Source: Monoplex corrugatus
Lineage: Eukaryota; Mollusca; Gastropoda; Littorinimorpha; Ranellidae
DNA length: 64,000 nt
Assembly (NCBI GenBank): GCA_030674185.1
Contig: JAPXFY010000016.1
Location: 50,727,250 to 50,791,249, forward strand
Direction of reading: 5' to 3'
The notes under the pieces were generated by a model. The model did no database searches and was not told the origin of the DNA. It saw nothing but the letters and a program-made list of their open reading frames with translations. Shown here in pieces: positions 11,901 to 24,400 of the stretch (positions within the stretch are counted from its first letter, which is position 1; each line of letters starts with the position of its first letter). A program made the position numbers and the translations under genes.

Positions 11901-14900
11901 GGATTGAACTCTGCCAGGAACATCTTTAAGTCAGACATCATCTGCTCCAAGGTCTTTCCAGCTGCTACAAGACGTGAACTTTTGGAGTTCATGATGATCC
12001 TGTAGTACCTAAGCTGCAGCTTCATGGCATCTATTTTGCTTGTTTTGGTGGTGTATGATTCTATGAGAGTATCAACATCTTTGCTCATCATACATGCACT
12101 GCCAATGGGACAAGCTCTGATGTCTTGCAAGATCTTAAAACGCCTTTTGCATTGTTCCTTCTCCTTTTCTTTTCGTGCTGCTGCTCTGGCTAACAACTTT
12201 TCTTTTTCCTGCACAGCCACATTTTTCTCCTGTTTGCGGTAGAAAGCCCTCAGATGACTGCTTTTCTGTCTTGCTATCTTGTGCAGCCGCTTTTGATCTG
12301 CCTCTGACTTTGAAGGAAGCCATTTGGAGAGGGAGTGGTTGCGTTTCATCATGTTGACTGTTGAGTGGTAGAAGGATAGAGCATAGCGACGCTTGTTCAG
12401 GGAAAAATCAAGATCTCCCATGCAGGCCTCACCTAGAAGGTTGTTGGTCTGGCAGTGGGCCATCTTCTGGCGAGCTTCCTTAGATGGAGGGGCACCATAC
12501 TTCCCACCAGGCAGGAAATCGCTCAGCTGATTTTTAATGGTGTCAAGGAACCTTTGGCAGATTACTTTTACACAGTCTTTAAACAGATTTGTTTCACTTG
12601 CAGGGATTTTAGTCTTAACAAACTGGACGACAGACTTTACAATGGGTGTCTCCTCCATGACTATGTCCAGAACAGATGGGAGTGTTTCCATCACAAGGTT
12701 AAACTGCTTTTCATGCTCGAGAATGGACTTGAGTGACGATTCCATCTTCTGGATGTAGATGTAGAGGTCCAGATAGTGGATGTTGCTTTTAATCAGCACC
12801 CAGAATGGCCCAGACAAACAGACGTACACTGTTGCAAGAGCAGCCAACATTACCACCACCTTGTCATCCTTCAAGTCTGCCAACACACTCTGGATTTTCA
12901 AATTTGGTGCTTCCTCCAGGTAGTCGCCTATGAAAGTGACAATGTCATCAAGATGGTGGAGTATAGCAGCAGCACCTTCAAAGGTGTTGTTAAAGCGGTT
13001 TCCCCTGAAGCTGCTGATGTAACTCTTGACATCCTTCAGAAGGCAAAATCCAATCCAGCTTTCCCTACATCCATTCTTGTCATCTCCACGTGGACCAATG
13101 ATGTCACATGTTGTCCTGACGGCACGTAGAGCTGCAGGTTCTGATGCAGAACTTCGGAAATGCGCGAACGCTGGCAACACATCCCGGCCAAGATGTTTTT
13201 TAAGGCTTTTGCTGCTTTCTACTTCACCCAGTGCCTTTTCTGCAGCACTGCTCAGACCCAAAAGAAAATGTGCATTGCAGTATAGAAATTCTAATCCTGA
13301 GTCAGTACCTACAATAGCTTGTTTCGCTGACTGCAATTGATGGCTGAAGGATTTCATCACACTTGCGCGATCTGTCATTGTAGATGTGAGATTTCTCAGT
13401 GTGTTTTGAACAGCTGCTTTTGTTTTATCAGGATCATCATCATGCAATGAAGAGAGCTCATGTATCAGGGCCATGGTCATATCTGTCAAAGAGGAGGCAG
13501 TTTCAGAGGCCACACGCTGAAAACCTAATGACAATGTTGTTTTGTTGTCAAGTGTTACCTGCTGTCCAATGTACTTTTTTCTGTCACGGCTTGTGCCATC
13601 AGTGTGCAGATCAAAACGTTTACTTTGCAGTTCCTCGCTGACATGCATCTTTGACAGGACATGCGCCTCATCCACACACCTGAAAACGGTTGACTTTGAT
13701 GGAAGATCAGACAATGGAAGCTCTGTGTCAAACACATGCTTAGCAACCGACTGAATAATTTGTGGCACTTTGGCAGCTCCAACATCAAATTCTGTTACAA
13801 GTTCCCCAGCACATGCCCTAACACCGTCTCTATATTTTCCGTCTTCTTTCGTGTGACAGACAGGTTTTGTTTCCTCTTGATATTGTTCCTGGATGATGCT
13901 GTTTTCTTTGGTTAGTTTGCTCAATGACTTTTCCATTTTTTTCATTTTTTTATTGCTTTCCCTTATTTGGCTTTTCAGTCGTACGACTCGTAGACCATCT
14001 CTTTCCAGTTTATCATTTGCAGTCTTTAGTTTGTCTTGTTCCTGGCACTGTTTTTCTTGTTCCTCTTGATATTTATTCTTTCTCTCCAAAGAAACTCGAC
14101 GCAACCTACTGCTAGTTTTCTTGTGGGTGGCTACTTCAGATTTCAAGTCTGCCATCATATTCCTTGTGTGAGCAAGGGTTTGTTCTGCTGTTGCTTGTTT
14201 TTCTACAGTTTCTGCCAGCTGTTTCTGTAGATTCTCAACTTGAACAGTCAGAGCAGCAATCTTCTCATTTTTTTCGTTCAGTGCTTCCAAACGTCCTGCT
14301 GCTACTGCCTCCAGGTGTAAGTGTTTGTCTTCTTGCATTTTAAACTCCTGCAGGCTTGCACTCATTGATTGAAGTTGCAACTGCAGTTGGCTACAAGACC
14401 TGCAAGTGCCACTTTCAGTAGGCCTACATGCAGTACTAGTAGCGCTGGCAGTGGGTGTAACTGACATGCTGGAAGTTTCACTTAACGGGTCAGTGTCCAA
14501 ACTTGACTTTGGTTTTGAAGAAACATCATCATTATGCAGCTCTCCTGGCAGAACTGTCTCGTCAACATCCATAGAAATGGTTTGAGCAGTGAAAGTTCTT
14601 GAACTAGACGAGTGAAGTTGAAAAACAGCTTCAAGGAGAGTATTGTATGCAGCTGGGTTTTTGCGACTGTCTTTCGTGGTTTGGTTGTATTTCTTCATGA
14701 GATCACTGATTTTTTTGTTCATGTGTTTTGAAGTTAATGTTGCACTGGGACAGAGCACAAGTATCCATTCAAAGACATCACTTGCAGTCAGTTTCCTTTC
14801 ACGCTTGAATCTCTCAAGTTCAATGATGAGCCCGTTTGGAAGTTTATCATGAGGCTGTGGTCTAACTGCACCTGGTTCTTTCAGCAAAAAAGCCTGTGTC

Positions 14901-15399
14901 ACATTAAACTGAATACAAAAGGGTGACTTCTTTGGAAAAACCACATCTTTCTCCTCTTTAAGAAACAGCAACACTGCACTCTGGTCATCGAAATCAAGTT
15001 TCTCTGCGCGTTTCTCGACACTTATCACTAAAGTATCTAAATTTTGATGAATGTTTAGCAATTTCTGGGAAAAATCAATGATTACTGACCAAGTGACTCC
15101 CAAAGTCAAACGCAAGAGCCCCAACTGCAGCAACAGCTGATTGGTGAGAACAGGAACAGACTCAAGTTTGCATGGACGGCTCCTTCCACTGCCAGGACCC
15201 AAAGCTTGTAGATGCCTCTTGTATCGGTCAAAGGTCTCGTTCTCTGTTAAGAGAAAACAAAAGAAAAAAAAAGCCTGTAGTAAACAGATATAAACAAACA
15301 AACAAACAAGATACAAAAATGTTAAAAAAAAAAAAAAAGGACCGACTCCTGGCAAGAAAAGAATAACTACTAAACTTGGAAGAAAAACAAAAAAAATTC

Positions 15400-15460
<61 letters not shown>

Positions 15461-18400
15461 GCACACACACACACACATTGAGCAAGATTCTCCTAGTTGC
15501 AATAATACCAACAGGCAGACACACAGGTAAACACAACACCATCACACCACTCATCAAAATTTGAGGAAAACACATAGACACACACACACACACACACTTT
15601 GAAAATACTATTTTAACACATGTTAATACATGTTAACCAAACAAAAAATAAAGTGAACATTGAATCCATGTGGAAATAAACAGGATAATTCTGAAAGTGA
15701 AAGTAGACAATATAGACTTCTAATATACAAACTGCTGGAGGCAATTATCACCAGTTATCACTAGAAAAAGAACACAGGGTTTTTCAATCAATAAAATTGG
15801 TGTTTTCTCCTTAAAAACCGCAGCAAGATTGAATAAATAAGCGTGCATTTCTGACCGAGACATTGTTTTCAATGAATATCAACACAGGTTTCGCTGAACC
15901 GGAAGTGTCTTTTGCGGTCTGTGATCGCAACAGTTGAAGAAGACAATACAAGAAAAATAACATCAAAACAAATCATCAAACCTCAACTTTACTTATCTTG
16001 TTGAGAAAATGGCTAAAATTAACAGACTGCATAGTTATAGCGTGTATTTCCTTCACGAATTTAGTTATTCTCTTCTGAACTGACCGTGACTGAGAGGCTC
16101 AGAAGTGCACACTTCACATCGATCGTATTTTGCTACGAAACACCACTCAAATTAGCAAATCATTGCTCATGTATGCAAAATCCTGTAAGAAAATGAATTT
16201 CATTGCAGTTACTTACCCAAAAATGAACGCAGACGCACATAAAATGCAGGTAGATCGTCAAAACGCGTCGAACACATGGGCTCGTTGGGCGCCGCCATTT
16301 TGATCAAGCCAGCCGATACACGCTACGGGGTTCTCGCAAAATTCCCACGGACGCAACCTACGACTGGAGCATACGATGTTCGTTTTGATTTCAAATTGAA
16401 GCCGAAGAATTGCTCTTTTCAACGGTATAAGTTTCCCTATCAGTTTTCAGGGGTTCTGAAGCTGTTATGCATTAAAGTTAGCGATTTTTTTACTCATTTT
16501 TTGACGGTTTTTCGACAAATGTTTCTATACGAAACTTACACAATGAGAAAGCTGAGAGCTTTGTCTGTCTGCATGTGTAGTCTAAATTTAGCTGTGTACT
16601 GTTCTCAGGTTGCGGTAGAGCGAGAGAGAGAGGGTGTTGTAAACAGCGCGTTTTCAACTACCGCGCTAGACTGGGACAGCGCGTCAGCGCGAGAGCGGAT
16701 TCGCGGTATCCCTACCCACTTTCACGCAGTCGTACGGAAAAACCAACAAACGTATAAGAAAACGAAAAACACAGAACAACAGAAGAAAAGCAGAACTTTT
16801 ATTCCACCACAAAATAAAATAAGTCCGTAAGAGTAAAGATTGTGAAAAATGATGACGAAGTTCGGCAATTTTTAAGATTTCTGCAAGTCAGTTGCGCTTT
16901 CTGCTGGCTGGGACTACCTAATACAAATTCGTTTGATTTGCAAACTCCGTCAACATTTCCTCGGAAAAAAACAATGAAAAATATTCCAAAGGACTTGCAC
17001 CGACAGGAAGATTGTGCAAAACGCCGATATTTTCCTTGAATTCGTCCTGAGAAATGTTGGCTAACTCGTGCGACCAGTTTCGGTTTGGAAGGTCAGGCAA
17101 ACGATCCACGCTTGACCCGGCTTCTTCGTCACTTTCGGAATCACTGTCACTGGATTCGGCGTGGAGAGCATCGAAGTCAACATCCAGATCACTTTCAGCA
17201 TCTCCTGGATGATTTTCAGCGATTTCCTCGCGAGAATAGTCTTCAAACACCCCCTTTTCATCACTGTCTTCATTCAGCAGACGCCATAGATCTTCGTCAG
17301 ACATCCGACTCATTGTTGACAAACTTTGAAAAATTGTAGAAAGCAGAAGACTTGACCGATTTCGATTCAGTAAACAGCAGATGACACGGCGGGAAGTAGT
17401 GAAAACGAGGCTTTCACGTTCACGAGATTCTCGTTTATGTAAACAGCGATGGCTGCGTCCATAGCAACCACGTGTCTGGCGGCCGCTTTCGGACGCTTAG
17501 GGGTTTAACGGTACGAAATTTTACTGGACGCTTTTGGCCGCGTCGGGGAGATAAGGGTTATACAAATAGTGTGAATGTACTATGTTGGTCATTTCACATA
17601 AGTACATAGTTTCTTCTAAAGCATTGTTTTTTTTCATCCATATAACAGAATAGCAAATAAAAAAGTAAATGATAAAGTGCATATCATTAGGAAATTTAGA
17701 AAACCCAAAATGGAAAAAAAAAAGTTAACAAACAAATTAACATGAACATGTAAACAAACACACTCAGGCAGACTGAAAAGATCAATGCGGAAGGGAAGAA
17801 AAATATGGAAAGTATACACCAACCTTTGAATTTGATGATGAAGACATAGCCATGATGATGATGTGATGAATTAATACAAGTTCATGAAAAGAACAAATTT
17901 GTCGAAATCGCCTTAGTACAAATACACTGAAAAAGCCACAACCACTACACTTGATACACTTGCAAAGCCACAACGACTGCACTTGATACACTGAAAAAGC
18001 CACACTAACAACTTATATTCACTTCTGCTACTTTGCGGCCGTGAAAGTTGTCCTTTTAGCCATATTTACTCAGCAGAGTGAAGGACGAGGGTAACACGAA
18101 GAGACAGAGTTGGGGTTGGTTGCTTTCAACACAAATTAAACAATGACATTGCCCCTTTTAAGCCGACAGCATGGCATCGTATGATGTAGTAATTTCTTTG
18201 TGTAGTTTCCAAGTTTTGAAGGAATTTACAGTGACATACCGACGCATTTAATTTTAGAACAGGTGTCGCGAACATTCTCGCTACGTGTCCACAGCGACCT
18301 TTCGGCCGTGTCTTTACAGCATAGGCAGGCGTAGCGACTATTCTCGCGTCATGTGGCAAAAAGGTTAGCCTTTTCACAACGCTGCCTCACTACAGCTACT

Positions 18401-21400
18401 ATGCCCTGTGCACACTGGGGCAGGAAGCAGAAATGCCCTGAGGACACCCTATTTTGGTCATTTTTAATTTTCTTGAATAGGCTGTAAAAGCTAGCTTATT
18501 GATGTTAGAATAACTCTTGCAGATCATTCTATCTCCCTGGTGAAGTAAAAATGATTTCTGTAAAGATTCATTTAGTTAGTACTTGTGCTTTTGAAAATGT
18601 CAACGCAAGTGTCAGAATCAAAAATCCCAAACAGCCACAGGAGATTCATACAAAGTATTGTTTATAGCATATGATGGCCAAAAACTGTAGAAAAAAAGAC
18701 GACAATATTTCAACATTTTTTAGAACATAATGGGTAAAATAATGGAACATGTGGTGTAGGGTCAGCAGTGTCTTGAAAGACGAAGGGCTGCAAACCGCAT
18801 GTTTCAGCAGCTGAGAAAACATACTTGCGGAAATGGAAATTTTGGAAGATTTTTCACCCAGATGGTGCATCATCTTCATTGCCACTGTCGTCACTGGCAG
18901 TGTCAACCTCGGTGTCTGCTTTATATTGATCAGGACAACTTATTTCTTGCTCAAAATCTGGCTACAAGACCGAATGATTTGTTGCCCTACTACCCGTGTG
19001 AAAGATGTCACTGTCAGCGACGCTCGCACTTTGTTAATCTGCTTCAACTTCGTCTTCATCCATTGAATATGCAGGATCGTCATCGTTTTGCGGCACATCA
19101 TCAAAACCTTTCATTTCAGCACTTTAGTTGCTGCTTTCACAATGATCAATGTCTAGATCATCTTCAGAACTGGCCTGAATGATCAGTTCTGCTACTTCGG
19201 CGGCCGTGAAAGTTGAACGTCTGGCCGTGTTGTTTACTGCTATCTGAATGAAGCGGGTAACTTGAAGAGACAAAGCATCGGGGTTGGTTGCCTCCGACAC
19301 ACATTAACCAATGAAATTGTCCCCTTTAAGTTGAAAACATAGTGTCAGATGGTGTAGAAGGGTTCCATTGTGTAGTTTCTACAAGTTGCGAGGGAATTTC
19401 CAGTGACGTACTGACGCAGTTAATTTTAGGACAAGCGTCGCGAGCATTCTCGCTATGTGTCCACAGTGCCATTTCGGCCGTAGCAAGCAGGCTCGCTACA
19501 TGTCCTGGTGGCATAGGCAGGCATAGCGACTATTCTCGTATCATGTTGCGAAAAGCTTAATGATCTCTTATGAGTATAGTTGTACCTGTAGTCTTTCCAC
19601 AAAGAATATATATTTTGTCAAGTAGGATTGATAAGAAGTGTGAACTGCAATAGTGGCTAATTTAGGTGGTAATACCACTGGCCAGCTTTTGAATGTTTTT
19701 GTGTACTTAATTTTGCATTTATGCTTTTTTTTTTCTTTGTAAGTTCCCCTGATGATAAATTTTGCAGAATGGTCAACACCAAGGGCGTATACTCGAATTA
19801 TTTGAATTATTTGCATGAGATGCAGTCATGGTGATGTTGGTACCTCCCCCCCCCCCCCCCCCCCCGGTTCATCATTGTGTTGAGTCTGTGTTGTGTTTGA
19901 GATGGTTGTAGGCCTGTCTGGCTCTGAGCTGTCGGCTAGGCTTCAAACACATAATTATAATAGTTTTATTCAGCCCAGGGACAGACTTGGTTATCTGCCA
20001 AAATTATATATGAATTTTCACAAAATGGTTTTGTACTTGAAATGAGTATGCCTGCTGTACAAAATAATTACAGGTGAACTTTGTAATGTTTCAGGAAAAT
20101 CTTTGTGGGAGGTCTGAGCTGGGAGACAGACCAAGGTAAGTTCTGTAGTTAATGTTTGTGGAAAGCAGAATATTGTCAATAGGCCAATATTTGACACTTT
20201 TTTTTTTTTAAGCATGCTTATTTTGAATACATGTTCATTGTAGGTTTGCAGTATACACATGAGAAGTTTTACAGCAAGAAAAATTGTGCATGAAGAAACC
20301 ACAGAATTATTAAAATTTAGAATTTATAACTGAAAGAAGACCATTCATAGTCATGGAAACGAGAAAGCTCCATGGTGCTGCCTTTGACTCCCGAATCTTG
20401 TCCACCAGCGTTCTGCACTGCTAACCTTGATAGCAAAGCAAAAAACCCTTTGACTCCCTCACCGTATCCACCAGCTTTCTGACACCCTTTGACTCCCTCA
20501 CCCTATTCACCAACTTCCTGCAGGAAGCTGGAGGATAGGGTGAAGGACTCAAAGGGTTGAGTTTTTGCAGTCGGTGGACAGGGTGCGGGAGTCAAAGGGT
20601 TAAGTTTTTGCAGTTGGTGGATAGGGTGCGGGAGTCAAAGGGTTAACATAGGTCCTATAATAAAATGAAACTCATGGTTTTGACTAATCCAAGCAGATTG
20701 TTGTTTTATGTTTAACATATATTTATATTGTTGTTTTACGTTTAACAAATATTTTGAGAATTGATAGGACCATTTTGACTGTATTACGATTCATTTGGAT
20801 TTTTGTTGTAGTTGCTGGTTGTAGGTTGCTCTCCACAGAAAAGCATGTCGCTGTCCTGTGTATGTATTTTTGTTTTATCTGTGAAAGTGGACTTTTCTCA
20901 GAATTTGGCCTGAAAAAACTTGTCTGTTTCATTGTGTAAACTTTTTATGTGCTGCACAGTGGACATTGGCCTATTGTCTTCTGAAAAAACTAGCGCCCAG
21001 GCAACCATTCAGGGTCTAGCAGAGAAAATGCTTGCTTTATTACATCTACAGCAGTTAGCTATCCCTGTCTCTCTTGAAAAAAAAAATGTGCGCAGCTAGA
21101 GAATCTATAACACTAATCACCGTCGGCTCCATAGGTTGAAGTCGTATACATGTATTTTTCTCTTTCTTCGACGGCCATCTTGTTCAGGTACTCATTAATC
21201 TGTATTTCTTTTAACCCTCTGCCTACCGGATCGACCGCGAGATTTCCGCTTTCTGAATACCGGATCGACCAAGATCGACCGCCGAATACTAGGTCAGCGA
21301 CTTTCACTTTCACTATCGCATATCCCAGAATGCAATCGCGATATAAGCGTCTTCCGGTAGGGCCGTTTCCGGTCGACATTTTGTGCTTTGTTGCAAGAAG

Positions 21401-24400
21401 TTTGGTTGAGTAGTTTTGCTGCTGTGATTTTTCAAAGTTCAGCCTTTTTTTCGCGAAAATTTTCTGCAAAAATGGCGGATCAAGAAACCATGCAACTTCT
21501 GGAATCCATTTTTGGATATGTTAGTGATGAAGAGAGTGTTTTTGAAGGCTTCAATCTTGAAGAAATTTCGAAACAAGATGAGTCCGACGTCGATGTTGAC
21601 CTAGTTATCAACAGTGATCGTCTGCTCATTGATTTGGAGTCCGAAATCGATAGTGAATCGGGTGATAATGACGATGATATCGATTTGCCTATCGCTGCTG
21701 GGCCCAGCGCCAAAAAAAGAAAAATTCGGAAAACAAAGGCTGCTAGAGATTCAGTTATTGTTCACTGGAGTGATAGACTACATCAGTACATGAGGTGAGG
21801 CCCAAAAAAACTTTTGCTGGTTTTGACAGCCAGGAAACTGAATCGGACGATGACCAAATTTTGCGGTCAGTTGGCGTGTCCCATGATTTGCCTGTGGGTG
21901 CGTCACCTTTTGGATTTTTTAAGTCTTTTGATACCAGACGAATTTTGGCAAATGTTGAGCACAGAAACAAATTTATATGCTGCACAAAGGCAAGTAGAAA
22001 AAGGTGTAGATAAACTCTGGCAGCCTACCACACCTGATGAAATGAAATTATTCATCTATGTTCAGTTTATGTTTGGGATCATTCGCGTACCAGAAATCGG
22101 CAACTACTGGTCCACAGATCCTTTATGTATTGCTCAGGTTGCTGATGTCATTAGTAGAAATAGATATATAATAAAACTAAATCAGTATTTTCATTTAAAT
22201 GACAGCAGTAAAGCTATTCCCAAGGGTCAGCCTGGCTATGACCCCTTGCACAAAGTGCGTTCTCACTGGAGGTTCTGCGCGCCCTGCGTAACAGCAACTC
22301 TGTTCGCCAGAAATCTGCTCCCCAGTCTGTGGCACAGGCAGGTGTCACAGCATCAGACCCTCTCTCCCATGGACCTGTCCGTCTTCCAGGCCTAATAAAG
22401 AATTGCCTGGTTTGCCAGAAGGCGAAGAGGAAGACGGACAAGGGATATAGCATCGCCACAGTGTGGGGATGTGTAATTTGTTCTGTTCATTTGTTTAAAG
22501 GCACATGTTTTGCTGAGTTTCATCAGCACCTGAAATCTACCTGTCACTAGTGTCAGCAATTATATGTTCATTTTGTTGTTTTTTTCCCCTCAGTAGTTAG
22601 TAGACAAATCTTCTGTATGTGACGCTTTTAGTTTCACAACACTGTTGAAGTTTGGAGGTTTTTTTCTTCACCACAAAAGTTAACTATTCAGTGTGGAGAA
22701 AACACAATGACTTTATTTTGTTCCTGAAGGTTTCAGTACTATGTCTGGCCATGGAAAATCACTATTTGCTCCTAATCCATGACATTCTGTGGTTCCAGTG
22801 AATTCAGGAAATATTCTTACAGCGCCAAGAACTCTGACGTAAAAATTAGTCTGATCGTTTTTTTTTTTTTCTTCATATACTAGTTCACTACATATGAAAA
22901 AAAATGGCTGTTTTGGATGAAGTGATGTCTTTGGCATTTTTTCATCAAATTTATGTAATTGGTGAGTAAAAATTAAATTTTTTATTGAGGTTTATTTGTG
23001 GTGGGTGTGCATGTGTTGCGGAGTTACTGCCCTTGCCATGGTATTCTCATAGGCATATAGCACAAAGTCATGTGGTAGGCAAAGGGTTAAACAACTATTG
23101 AATCCAGGACCTACCACTTCCAAGGCAGATGCTCTGGCCAACTGTGCCCCTCAACTTTTTTCCTCCTCTCTTTAAAAGAAAAGCGAGAGATTGTTCAGTA
23201 TCAGCATAGAGAGATGTATGTGTGTGACAAAAGTGTAAGCAAGAGTTTCTGGCTGTTTTGGATGGACCCAGATTTGGGTCAGAAGTGCAAATCATTGAGT
23301 GACATGTGTGCGAGTGTGGAAGTTGTCTAAATCATCATGAAGCAGATTGAAAAGTCTGAAATTGGCAGTCTTATAAGATGATGTGTGAAAATTACATTCT
23401 CAGCAGAGCTCCCTTTTCTTTTTCTCAGAAATATAAGAAAATGCTCCGGCTGTTTCTGACAAAAAATGCTTTCTGTGGGGGCAATTTTTTTTCCCGTTCT
23501 GTAAATGGGTTTTCTCTTTGTCAATCTCTCTTTTTGTGTCAGCCTTGCAATCTCTTGTAGCAGACAACGAAACTTTGGGAAGGTGGTTAAATCTATCAAT
23601 TTCCACTAGTCACATTTTCTGTGTTTTTTTGTCTTTTGATTGCAATTCATCTTCAGAGCTGATGGCAAAACATTTGAGGAGTAAGACCATGTCTTGAGCC
23701 AACAGTTTGGAGCGAGGGTCTTCCACAACAAAACTGTTAGACAAAGGCTGCAAATCTAAGTGATGTTGGGAGTGGGTTTCATTAAAATTTGACGATGTGG
23801 AAATGAGCACTTGGCTTTAAAAAGAGCTGAGCCTGGCATAGCCTTCTGTATCTTGTGCAGCGCTGAAGTCTGTTATTGAGCAGGCTTCTGCACACTTTTC
23901 AGATGTTTCTTAGTCCAATACCAAATGAGGCATAAGACTGGTTGACTTTGTAATGACTGCAAAATTTGCTCAAATTCTGAATGTATATTTGCATTGTTCT
24001 GTTTCATGCATTGCTGTGGTTGAAATAGTACATTATTTGCAGTAAAATTTGCTGCAAAAGATACTCAGTCTCGTTTGTTGCCTATGCATCAAAATTATCT
24101 TGGAATCTGAAACCAGTGTGTAGGAATGACTTGCCTCAAAACAAATGAACATGTCCAGTTGTGTGGGTTAACATTATCTTGCATCTGTATTCTGAAATTT
24201 TTCTCAGGGGAGCATGTCCCTGGACACCATATTTTCTGAGATTTTATTTGCCATGGGAAGGCCTGTCTTGAGAACTTACAGGAATATTTAAATTCTGTTT
24301 AGTCTGTTTGTGATGTTGTCGGTGCTTTCAGTCAAGTTTGTAGTTAATCTGATGGTTCTTTTAAGGCCACAGTAACATTAGAAACAAAATCTGGGTTTGA

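Noticed and set aside
15244..15355. N-terminal hydrophobic poly-Phe extension of the large minus-strand frame, resembling a signal or membrane segment
   Set aside because: It lies upstream of a canonical 3' splice site; the spliced first exon at 16298-16217 joins in frame and gives a better start.
16276..16830. 184-codon plus-strand frame starting opposite the 1310-aa gene start
   Set aside because: No domain, atypical composition, overlaps the antisense promoter and first exon, and no splice or poly(A) context; treated as chance.
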